From contig NCJK01000008.1 of assembly GCA_002282445.1 (NCBI GenBank), positions 1 through 37,816 of the forward strand: a stretch of 37,816 nucleotides of DNA. Reading direction: 5' to 3'. Position 1 is the first letter of the stretch, and the number at the start of each line of letters is the position of its first letter. Made by a program: the position numbers and the translations under genes. A model generated the notes under the pieces. The model ran no database searches. It saw nothing but the letters and a program-made list of their open reading frames with translations, and was not told where the DNA came from. Shown here one piece after another: positions 9,492-15,973 of the stretch. Origin of the DNA: Burkholderiales bacterium 39-55-53. Its GTDB lineage: Bacteria > Pseudomonadota > Gammaproteobacteria > Burkholderiales > Burkholderiaceae_C.

Positions 9492-10238
9492 ATGAAACCC
9501 GTCCTTTTAATCACTGGCGCTAGCCGCGGCATTGGCGCAGCCACTGCTGTGTTGGCCGCTCAACAAGGTTGGGCTGTGGCCGTGAATTACGCCAGCAATG
9601 CCTCGGCTGCTAAACACGTGGTGCAACAAATTCACGCTGCTGGCGGCACAGCCATCGCCGTGCAAGCCGATGTGGGCGACGAAGCGCAAATTCTGCGCAT
9701 GTTCGCTGAAGTCGACAGCCAGCTGGGGCGTATTTCTGGCCTTGTCAACAACGCAGGCGTGGTGGATGTGACCGCCAAAATAGAAGACCAAAGCTGGGCC
9801 AGATGGGAACGCATGATGCGCATCAACGTGCTGGGCTCGTTCGCCTGCGCACGCGAAGCGGTCAAACGCATGAGCACCGCACACGGTGGCTCGGGCGGCA
9901 GCATCGTCAACGTATCGAGTGCTGCGGCACGCTTAGGTGCGCCCGGCCAATACGTGGATTACGCTGCAGCCAAGAGCGCGATTGATGCCTTCACGATCGG
10001 TCTGGCCAAAGAGGTGGCCAACGAGGGCATTCGCGTGAACGCGGTGCGCCCCGGCTTAATAGACACCGACATCCACGCCTCGGGTGGCTTGCCCAACCGT
10101 GTGCGCGACTTGGCGCACTTGGTACCCATGCAACGCGGGGGTACGTCTGAAGAAGTGGCACAAGCCATTGTGTTTCTGCTCAGCGACGCGTCTAGTTACA
10201 CCACCATGAGCATGATGGAAATCTCTGGCGGGCGCTAA
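9492..10238 (+). CDS. SDR-family oxidoreductase
   Basis: This is a classical short-chain dehydrogenase/reductase of 248 residues. The cofactor motif is TGASRGIG (8-15), followed by NNAG (86-89). The catalytic set is Ser142/143, Tyr157 and Lys161 within QYVDYAAAKSA, and the C-terminus ends with YTTMSMMEISGGR, the usual final GG(R) of FabG-like enzymes. The dinucleotide-specific region VNYASNASAA lacks an early acidic residue, favouring NADP(H), but this is inference. AGGAG lies 9 bases upstream of the ATG. It is close to a LysR gene reading toward it. The substrate is unknown; 3-oxoacyl or sugar-alcohol reduction are both possible. Confidence 0.92.
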   Translation: MKPVLLITGASRGIGAATAVLAAQQGWAVAVNYASNASAAKHVVQQIHAAGGTAIAVQADVGDEAQILRMFAEVDSQLGRISGLVNNAGVVDVTAKIEDQSWARWERMMRINVLGSFACAREAVKRMSTAHGGSGGSIVNVSSAAARLGAPGQYVDYAAAKSAIDAFTIGLAKEVANEGIRVNAVRPGLIDTDIHASGGLPNRVRDLAHLVPMQRGGTSEEVAQAIVFLLSDASSYTTMSMMEISGGR

Positions 10239-10289
10239 ATATCCACCACCCGTATTCCCCTTGCCGCAAAGCGCCGTCACATCAGCAGC

Positions 10290-11240
10290 TCAAGCAGCAA
10301 AACCTTCGGCCAAAGCCTTGCGCAAATAGTCCACAAACGCCGTCACCGCGCGCGGCACATGGGGTGAATACGGGCGAATGGCATAGAGCTGCTCAGCAAA
10401 CGCGCCCACGGGCTGCCAGTCTGGCAACACCTGTACGAGCTTTCCTTGCTGCAAAGCCGCTTGCGCGCTGAAGTCTGGCAACAGCGCAATACCCAGCCCC
10501 GTCAACGCAGCTTCTCTTAAAGCCTCGCTGTTGTTTGCAGCAAGCTGGCCTGTCACTGGAACGGTGATGCGTTCGTCATTCGCTTTGTCTTTTGTTTTGA
10601 ACTTCGCACGCGCCAGCGTCCATGTGGGGGTGTCTTGCGCTCGCAAGTAATGCAAGCAGTTGTGGGTTTGCAAATCAGCTGGGGTTTGCGGCGTGCCCGC
10701 ACGCCGCAAATAGGTTTTGCTTGCCACCAAAACTGAGTTTGTGTGGCACAAGGTCCAAGCCACATGTGTGTCTGGCGGCCGCGCTGTGTGACGTATGGCC
10801 AAGTCAAACCCTTCGGTGGCCAAGCTGCTGAGTCGGTCCGACATATCCAACTGCAAACGCACGTCTGGATAATCGCGCAAGAAGTCCGCCAAACGTGGGG
10901 CCAACTGCTGACGTGCAAAGGCAACAGGTGCAGTCACACGCAGCAGGCCGCTGGGCACACCAGCCAAGTCGCGCACTTGGGCAAAGCTGTGCTCGATTTG
11001 CTCAAATGACGCGCGCGTGTCGTCCACCAACCGCTGCCCCGCTTCCGTCAAGCGCACGCTGCGGGTGGTGCGCTGCACCAGCGGTACGCGTGCAGCACGC
11101 TCTAGCTCGGCAATGCGTTGGCTCATGGCTGCCTTGCTCACGCCAAGGCGTGAGGCAGCAGCGGTGTAGCTGCCTTGTTGCGCCAACACACTGAGCCAAT
11201 GCAGGTGGTGCCAGAGTTCGCTGATTTTTTGATCATTCAT
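10290..11240 (-). CDS. LysR-type transcriptional regulator
   Basis: With the chosen start the product has 316 residues. A winged helix-turn-helix lies at about residues 10-70 (GSYTAAASRLGVSKAAMSQRI), followed by a LysR substrate-binding domain with the VPSGLLRVTAPVAF segment typical of the CrgA/AphB-like group. The ATG at 11240 is preferred over in-frame ATGs at 11258 and 11267, because those would place a perfect 24-nt palindrome inside the coding region, whereas 11240 leaves it as an operator just upstream. The gene is divergent from mmsA, so the simplest reading is autoregulation plus control of mmsA. The inducer is unknown. Confidence 0.9.
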   Translation of the reverse strand: MNDQKISELWHHLHWLSVLAQQGSYTAAASRLGVSKAAMSQRIAELERAARVPLVQRTTRSVRLTEAGQRLVDDTRASFEQIEHSFAQVRDLAGVPSGLLRVTAPVAFARQQLAPRLADFLRDYPDVRLQLDMSDRLSSLATEGFDLAIRHTARPPDTHVAWTLCHTNSVLVASKTYLRRAGTPQTPADLQTHNCLHYLRAQDTPTWTLARAKFKTKDKANDERITVPVTGQLAANNSEALREAALTGLGIALLPDFSAQAALQQGKLVQVLPDWQPVGAFAEQLYAIRPYSPHVPRAVTAFVDYLRKALAEGFAA

Positions 11241-11245
11241 GGTCC

Positions 11246-11269
11246 GATTGTTCACCATTTTGAACAATC
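11246..11269. promoter_or_regulatory. Perfect palindrome, likely LysR operator
   Basis: GATTGTTCA and TGAACAATC form 9-base arms around a 6-base spacer. The site contains the LysR-type T-N11-A pattern (T at 11251, A at 11263). Its centre is about 64 bases upstream of the start point expected for the predicted mmsA promoter, the usual place of a LysR recognition site. It also covers the upstream region of the regulator gene. Confidence 0.6.
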
Positions 11270-11286
11270 AATTCAATGTTTGACTC

Positions 11287-11315
11287 TTGTTGGACGCACA
11301 TGCCCTGCCTACACT
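11287..11315 (+). promoter_or_regulatory. Predicted mmsA promoter
   Basis: A -35 TTGTTG (11287-11292) and a -10 TACACT (11310-11315) are separated by 17 bases. The ATG of mmsA lies 32 bases downstream of the -10. The -35 is a modest match, as expected for an activator-dependent promoter with the LysR palindrome just upstream. Confidence 0.45.
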
Positions 11316-11346
11316 GCGTCATCTTTTCCACATAACGAGACTCCCC

Positions 11347-12858
11347 ATGACACAAGCCCACATCGCGCATTACATCAATGGCGCAGTTGCCAACGGCAGC
11401 AGCACACGCACACAACCCGTTTACAACCCCGCCACAGGCGCGGTCACTGGCCATGTGAGCTTGGCCAACGTGACCGATGTGAATGCAGCCGTCGCAACAG
11501 CACAGAAAGCTTTCCCAGCTTGGGCCGATACCCCGCCCCTGCGCCGAGCCCGTGTGATGTTCAAGTTCCTGGAATTGTTGAACGTCAACAAAGACAAGCT
11601 GGCCCACATGATCACGGCTGAGCACGGCAAAGTGTTCACCGATGCTCAAGGTGAAGTCAGCCGTGGCATCGACATCGTCGAATTCGCCACAGGCATCCCT
11701 CAGTTGCTCAAAGGTGACTTCACCGAACAAGTTTCCACTGGCATCGACAACTGGACCATGCGTCAACCTCTTGGCGTGGTGGCTGGCATCACGCCATTCA
11801 ACTTCCCTGTCATGGTGCCCGCATGGATGTTCCCTGTCGCCATCGCTGCTGGCAACACCTTTGTGCTCAAGCCCAGCCCGATTGACCCCTCACCTTCGTT
11901 GTTCATTGCTGAATTGCTCAAGCAAGCTGGCTTGCCAGACGGCGTGTTCAACGTGGTGCAAGGCGACAAAGAAGCGGTGGACGCTTTGTTGGTTCATCCC
12001 GACGTGAAAGCTGTCAGCTTTGTAGGCTCCACACCCATCGCCAACTACATCTATGAAACCGGCGCACACCACGGCAAGCGCGTGCAAGCCCTAGGCGGCG
12101 CGAAAAATCACATGGTCGTCATGCCCGATGCAGACGTCGATCAAGCCGTAGACGCGTTGATCGGCGCAGCCTACGGCTCTGCTGGCGAGCGCTGCATGGC
12201 CATCAGCGTGGCCGTGTTGGTGGGTGATGTGGCTGATCGCCTCATGCCAAAACTGATAGAACGCACCAAGGCTTTGAAAGTGCTCAACGGCGAAAACCTT
12301 GCCGCCGAAATGGGCCCCATCGTGACCGACATTGCGCACAAGCGCATCACTGGCTACATCGAGCAAGGCGTGAAAGATGGCGCCAATCTGCTGGTGGACG
12401 GTCGTCATTTCGATGGCGCAACCGCAGGCGACGGTTGCAAGAATGGTTTCTGGATGGGCGGCACCTTGTTTGACAACGTCACGCCTGAGATGCGCATCTA
12501 CAAAGAAGAAATCTTTGGCCCTGTGCTCAGCTGCATGCGCGTGGCCGACTTGGCCGAAGCCGTGAACCTCATCAACGCCCACGAATTCGGCAACGGTGTG
12601 AGCTGCTTCACACGCGACGGCAACGTGGCCCGTGAATTTGCACGCCACATCCAAGTGGGCATGGTTGGTATCAACGTGCCAATTCCAGTTCCTATGGCCT
12701 GGCATGGTTTTGGTGGCTGGAAGAAGAGCTTGTTTGGCGACATGCACGCCTACGGCGAAGAAGGCGTGCGTTTCTACACGAAGCAAAAGAGCGTCATGCA
12801 ACGTTGGCCTGAGAGCATTGGCAAGGGCGCTGAGTTCGTCATGCCAACGTCTAAGTAA
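11347..12858 (+). CDS. mmsA: CoA-acylating methylmalonate-semialdehyde dehydrogenase
   Basis: MmsA converts (methyl)malonate semialdehyde plus CoA and NAD+ to propionyl- or acetyl-CoA, in valine, beta-alanine or inositol breakdown. The 503-residue product begins [13 protein letters not shown] and has the ALDH fold. The nucleophile is Cys283 in [11 protein letters not shown]. The general-base glutamate of ordinary ALDHs is replaced in QALGGAKNH, a known hallmark of MMSDH, and [10 protein letters not shown] and [17 protein letters not shown] also match. The ATG at 11347 is chosen; an upstream in-frame start would add 20 residues unlike the family. It is divergent from a LysR gene. Other mms or iol genes are not in the window, so the pathway remains open. 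Confidence 0.94.
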   Translation: MTQAHIAHYINGAVANGSSTRTQPVYNPATGAVTGHVSLANVTDVNAAVATAQKAFPAWADTPPLRRARVMFKFLELLNVNKDKLAHMITAEHGKVFTDAQGEVSRGIDIVEFATGIPQLLKGDFTEQVSTGIDNWTMRQPLGVVAGITPFNFPVMVPAWMFPVAIAAGNTFVLKPSPIDPSPSLFIAELLKQAGLPDGVFNVVQGDKEAVDALLVHPDVKAVSFVGSTPIANYIYETGAHHGKRVQALGGAKNHMVVMPDADVDQAVDALIGAAYGSAGERCMAISVAVLVGDVADRLMPKLIERTKALKVLNGENLAAEMGPIVTDIAHKRITGYIEQGVKDGANLLVDGRHFDGATAGDGCKNGFWMGGTLFDNVTPEMRIYKEEIFGPVLSCMRVADLAEAVNLINAHEFGNGVSCFTRDGNVAREFARHIQVGMVGINVPIPVPMAWHGFGGWKKSLFGDMHAYGEEGVRFYTKQKSVMQRWPESIGKGAEFVMPTSK

Positions 12859-12903
12859 GTTGTAGTTCTTTGGGGTTGGCGCGGTTGCGTGTGCATCGGA
12901 AGC

Positions 12904-12969
12904 TTGGGGTGACATGTTTTGCTCCTCGTCTGCTGCGCATCCGAATATCGCGGCAACATGCCACCCCAA
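12904..12969. repeat. Hairpin repeat element, copy 1 (core on minus strand)
   Basis: Fifteen-base arms (TTGGGGTGACATGTT and AACATGCCACCCCAA, one mismatch) enclose a core. The 42-base core at 12916-12957, read on the minus strand, begins GTTGCCGCGATATTCGG and ends GAGGAGCAAAAC. It is 39/42 identical to the core of copy 2, while the outer arms are unrelated to those of copy 2. No T-run follows either arm, so it does not look like an intrinsic terminator. The family is unknown to me; it behaves like a REP/MITE-type hairpin. Confidence 0.8.
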
Positions 12970-13019
12970 TCTACCGCTGTACACGCTAGGGCGCTGCGAG
13001 CTCAGAAACGGGTGATAAG

Positions 13020-13055
13020 CATGGACCAATGCTGTGTAAAACAGCGAGGCCCATG
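13020..13055. repeat. Imperfect inverted repeat beside the second hairpin element
   Basis: CATGG/CCATG outer arms and GCTGT/ACAGC inner arms, with a single mismatch and a small internal loop between them, form a stem of about 12 pairs. It touches the left end of copy 2. It does not contain the shared core and may be a separate structure or a decayed flank. Confidence 0.5.
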
Positions 13056-13158
13056 TTGTCAGAGAAGGGGCGGGCTGGGTGGTTTGTTGCAGCGACATTC
13101 GGATGCGCAGCAGACGAGGCGCAAAACACACCGCCCAGCCCGCCCCTTCTCTGACAAC
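13055..13158. repeat. Hairpin repeat element, copy 2 (core on plus strand)
   Basis: Two 28-base arms (13055-13082 and 13131-13158) are complementary at every position but one, and that one is a G-T pair. The left arm starts GTTGTCAGAGAAGGGGCGGG. Between them is the 42-base core at 13086-13127, starting GTTGCAGCGACATTCGG and ending GAGGCGCAAAAC. It differs from the core of copy 1 at three positions only. Pairing continues partly into the core edges. There is no T-run at either end. Confidence 0.85.
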
Positions 13159-13226
13159 TGCAACAACAAACCCACACAAGCAAGCTAATATCCCTGCACA
13201 CAACAACAGAGACTTGAGACATCTGC

Positions 13227-14948
13227 ATGAGTGACACCCAGTTTGACTACATCATCGTCGGCGCAGGCACAGCCGGCTGCTTGCTCGCCAACCGCCTGAG
13301 CGCCAACGCCAGCAAACGCGTATTACTCATTGAAGCTGGTCGCAAAGACGATTACCACTGGATACACATACCCGTTGGCTATCTGTACTGCATTGGCAAT
13401 CCACGCACTGACTGGCTCTACAAAACAGCACCCGATCAAGGTCTGAATGGCCGCAGCCTGCGTTACCCACGCGGCAAAGTGTTGGGTGGGTGCTCCAGCA
13501 TCAACGGCATGATTTATATGCGCGGCCAAGCGCGTGACTACGACCAATGGGCCGACATCACAGGCGACGCACGCTGGCGTTGGGACAATGCACTGCCCTA
13601 TTTCAAGCTGCACGAGGACCATTACCTCGGTGCTAACGCGTCGCACGGCGCTAAAGGCGAACGCAGCGAAGTGCTGCTGGCCGACAACACGGTGTACGGC
13701 GAAACCCTGCGCCACCACATTGCAGGCGGCGAATGGCGCGTCGAGAAACAACGCCTGCGCTGGGATGTGCTGGATGCATTTGCCCAAGCTGCGGTAGAAG
13801 CCGGCATCCCCGCCACCGACGACTTCAACCGTGGCAGCAACGAAGGTGTGGGCTACTTTGAGGTGAACCAAAAAAGCGGCTGGCGTTGGAACACAGCCAA
13901 AGCTTTCATTCGTCCCACTTGCTATGCCCGCCCCAACTTTGAGCTTTGGTCATCTGCACAGGTGGCCAAGCTGGTCATGAGCACGGATGCTGACGGCTCG
14001 CAGCGTTGCACTGGCGTCGACGTGTGGACAGGACACGGCTATGTGACCGTCACCGCCTCACAGTCTGTCGTCCTTAGCGCTGGTGCTATTGGCACACCGC
14101 AAATCTTGCAGGTCTCGGGCCTTGGGCCTGCCGAGCTTCTCAAACAGCATGGCATTGAACCGCTGATTGATTTGCCTGGTGTAGGCGCAAACCTTCAAGA
14201 CCATTTGCAAATTCGCTCGGTCTTCAAGGTGCAAGGCGTAGACACCCTCAACACCTTGGCCAGCAGTTGGTGGGGCAAAGCCAAGATTGGTTTGGAATAC
14301 GCCTTCAAACGAACAGGCCCCATGAGCATGGCGCCTTCTCAGCTGGGCGCCTTCACCCGCAGCAGCCCTGACCAGCCCTACCCCAACATCGAATACCACG
14401 TGCAACCGCTCAGCCTTGATGCGTTTGGTGAACCGCTGCACAGCTTTCCCGCGTTCACCGCCAGCGTGTGCAACTTGAACCCCACCAGCCGTGGCACGGT
14501 GAATATCACCAGCGGCAACTTTGCCGATGCACCCAAGATTGCGCCCAACTATTTGAGTACCGAGGCCGACCGAAAAGTAGCTGCTGATTCACTGCGCGTG
14601 ACACGCCGCATTGCTGCTCAACCCGCCCTCGCCAAGTACAAGCCTGTGGAATACAAACCGGGTGTGCAATACCAAACCGACGAGGATTTAGCGCGCTTGG
14701 CTGGCGACATTGCCACCACCATCTTCCACCCCGTGGGCACTGCGCGCATGGGTCGTGTCGATGACCGGCTGGCCGTGGTTGACCCCGAATTGCGCGTGCG
14801 CGATGGCCGCGGAGGCGTGGTGCGCGGCTTACGTGTGGTGGATGCCAGCGTGATGCCCACCATCACCAGCGGCAACACCAACAGCCCCACGTTGATGATG
14901 GCCGAAAAAGCCGCGCAGTGGCTGGCGCACGAGGCTGAACATGCCTAA
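13227..14948 (+). CDS. GMC-family FAD-dependent oxidoreductase (alcohol/choline dehydrogenase type)
   Basis: This is a 573-residue glucose-methanol-choline family flavoprotein. The ADP-binding motif VGAGTAGCLLANRLS lies at 11-25 and LLIEAG follows. GMC signature 1 is GKVLGGCSSINGMIYMRG (83-100) and signature 2 is SAGAIGTPQILQVSG. The C-terminal catalytic region has HPVGTARMG (His near 501) and NTNSPT (second Asn near 552). Closest types by motif are choline dehydrogenase (BetA) and AlkJ-like alcohol dehydrogenases. No betaine genes are nearby, so the substrate alcohol is open. No signal peptide is seen. The gene is preceded by the repeat-rich spacer and followed by a strong non-terminator hairpin. 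Confidence 0.93.
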   Translation: MSDTQFDYIIVGAGTAGCLLANRLSANASKRVLLIEAGRKDDYHWIHIPVGYLYCIGNPRTDWLYKTAPDQGLNGRSLRYPRGKVLGGCSSINGMIYMRGQARDYDQWADITGDARWRWDNALPYFKLHEDHYLGANASHGAKGERSEVLLADNTVYGETLRHHIAGGEWRVEKQRLRWDVLDAFAQAAVEAGIPATDDFNRGSNEGVGYFEVNQKSGWRWNTAKAFIRPTCYARPNFELWSSAQVAKLVMSTDADGSQRCTGVDVWTGHGYVTVTASQSVVLSAGAIGTPQILQVSGLGPAELLKQHGIEPLIDLPGVGANLQDHLQIRSVFKVQGVDTLNTLASSWWGKAKIGLEYAFKRTGPMSMAPSQLGAFTRSSPDQPYPNIEYHVQPLSLDAFGEPLHSFPAFTASVCNLNPTSRGTVNITSGNFADAPKIAPNYLSTEADRKVAADSLRVTRRIAAQPALAKYKPVEYKPGVQYQTDEDLARLAGDIATTIFHPVGTARMGRVDDRLAVVDPELRVRDGRGGVVRGLRVVDASVMPTITSGNTNSPTLMMAEKAAQWLAHEAEHA

Positions 14949-14955
14949 GGCGCGC

Positions 14956-14991
14956 TGCCTAGGGTTTTTCCTCAAGGGAATGTCCTAGGCA
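14956..14991. repeat. Hairpin just downstream of the GMC gene
   Basis: TGCCTAGG and CCTAGGCA form perfect 8-base arms around a 20-base loop that can itself pair (TTTCC with GGGAA, loop TCAA). It starts 7 bases after the stop codon. No T-run follows, so it is a poor intrinsic terminator but could protect the mRNA 3' end or be a protein site. Confidence 0.55.
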
Positions 14992-15140
14992 ATCTCCAAG
15001 GTGATTGCACTTACATTCATATCACTCGGAACAGCGCTAGCGCTGTGACAACGAGGGTCTGAGGAGACATACACAACAGACGATTCCACAGGAACGTCAC
15101 CCCGAAAAGGCACCGGTCACCCCGGTGCCTTTCGTTTTTT
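14992..15140 (+). ncRNA. Possible small RNA ending at a strong terminator
   Basis: This stretch between the GMC gene and the TSUP gene has no coding sequence, yet ends in a strong terminator that neither flanking gene needs at that place. It contains a 16-base perfect palindrome (ACAGCGCTAGCGCTGT, 15031-15046). A TTGCAC at 15006 could serve as a -35, but no convincing -10 lies at the right distance. The segment may instead be the long 3' UTR of the GMC gene. The call is speculative. Confidence 0.25.
15106..15140 (+). terminator. Strong intrinsic terminator
   Basis: AAAGGCACCGG and CCGGTGCCTTT form perfect 11-base arms around a 5-base loop, followed by CG and six T residues. An upstream A-run gives some reverse activity. 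It ends transcription from the GMC side 32 bases before the TSUP start, and shows that an in-frame ATG at 15125, inside the hairpin, is not the TSUP start. Confidence 0.88.
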
Positions 15141-15172
15141 CGCCTCCCATTTTTTCAGCCCACAATCTGCGC

Positions 15173-15931
15173 ATGGAAATTTTCTTCACCACCTTAGCCT
15201 CTGCATTGGCGGGCTTTGTGGACTCCATCGTGGGCGGCGGCGGCTTGATCTTGCTGCCCGCTCTGTTTGCGGCCTACCCATCAGCGACGCCTGCGACCTT
15301 GCTGGGCACCAACAAAAGCGCATCGGTCTGGGGCACCGCGTTTGCCACTTGGCAATACAGCCGTCGTGTGAAGGTCAGCTGGCCATCTTTGCTGCCTGCC
15401 GCTGCTGCCACCATGGTGGCTTCATTTGCCGGCGCATGGTTGGTCACTCTGGTTTCAGCTGAATTTTTGCGCCGCTTGCTGCCGGTCGTTTTACTGGCTG
15501 TGCTGATCTACACGCTCATGCGCAAAGACATGGGCCGCGAGCACGTACCGCGTTTTAACGGCCGCGCAGAGTTGTGGGCCACGGCCACGATAGGCTTGAC
15601 GATTGGTTTTTACGACGGGTTTTTTGGCCCAGGCACGGGCAGCTTTTTTGTGTTCGTGCTGGTGCGCTGGCTGGGCTATGACTTTTTGAATGCGTCGGTG
15701 GCAGCCAAGCTGCTGAACCTGTCCAGCAACATTGCTGCTTTGGTGCTGTTCACCTACAAAGGCCATGTGTGGTGGCACATGGCTTTGCCTTTGGCATTGG
15801 CCAATGTAGCAGGCAGCCTGCTGGGTACGCGCATGGCTCTCAAACACGGCGCTGGCTTTGTGCGCGGTATGTTCATCGTGGTGGTGACGGCGCTGATTTG
15901 CAAAACCAGCTACGACGCGTTCTTGCGTTGA
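15173..15931 (+). CDS. TSUP (TauE/SafE) family membrane permease
   Basis: This is a 252-residue inner-membrane protein with seven to eight hydrophobic segments. The N-terminal repeat reads ALAGFVDSIVGGGGLILLPAL, followed by LLGTNKSASVWGT. The second repeat has GFYDGFFGPGTGSFF, the classic pair of TSUP half-motifs. Family members export or take up sulfite, sulfonates, sulfoacetate or other organic anions; the substrate here is unknown and no sulfur genes adjoin. The ATG at 15173 is chosen because the earlier ATG at 15125 lies inside the terminator hairpin. It converges on mrdA, with a 6-bp hairpin (GCCGCT/AGCGGC, 15947-15962) between them. Confidence 0.9.
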   Translation: MEIFFTTLASALAGFVDSIVGGGGLILLPALFAAYPSATPATLLGTNKSASVWGTAFATWQYSRRVKVSWPSLLPAAAATMVASFAGAWLVTLVSAEFLRRLLPVVLLAVLIYTLMRKDMGREHVPRFNGRAELWATATIGLTIGFYDGFFGPGTGSFFVFVLVRWLGYDFLNASVAAKLLNLSSNIAALVLFTYKGHVWWHMALPLALANVAGSLLGTRMALKHGAGFVRGMFIVVVTALICKTSYDAFLR

Positions 15932-15973
15932 TCCGCGTCACTGAACGCCGCTAACGAGCGGCATAGCTGAAGC

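Larger units (their letters stand above)
12859..13226. other. Gene-free, repeat-rich spacer between mmsA and GMC gene
   Basis: These 368 bases hold no convincing gene. They contain two related hairpin elements in opposite orientation (12904-12969 and 13055-13158) and an imperfect hairpin (13020-13055) that abuts the second element. The remaining sequence, about 12970-13019, shows nothing recognisable. Long open frames on the minus strand run through the repeats but have no family resemblance or ribosome site. Confidence 0.7.

Noticed and set aside
12904-13158. CRISPR array
   Set aside because: Only two copies, in opposite orientation, with long individual arms and no regular spacers; no cas genes are present.
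13055-13158. Intrinsic terminator for mmsA
   Set aside because: The stem is far longer than usual and no T-run follows on either strand. It is also almost 200 bases from the mmsA stop.
12091-13206. A 371-codon open frame on the minus strand from the repeat region through the 3' end of mmsA
   Set aside because: It crosses both hairpin repeats and then antisense mmsA, has no recognisable domain, and its start lies in repeat sequence.
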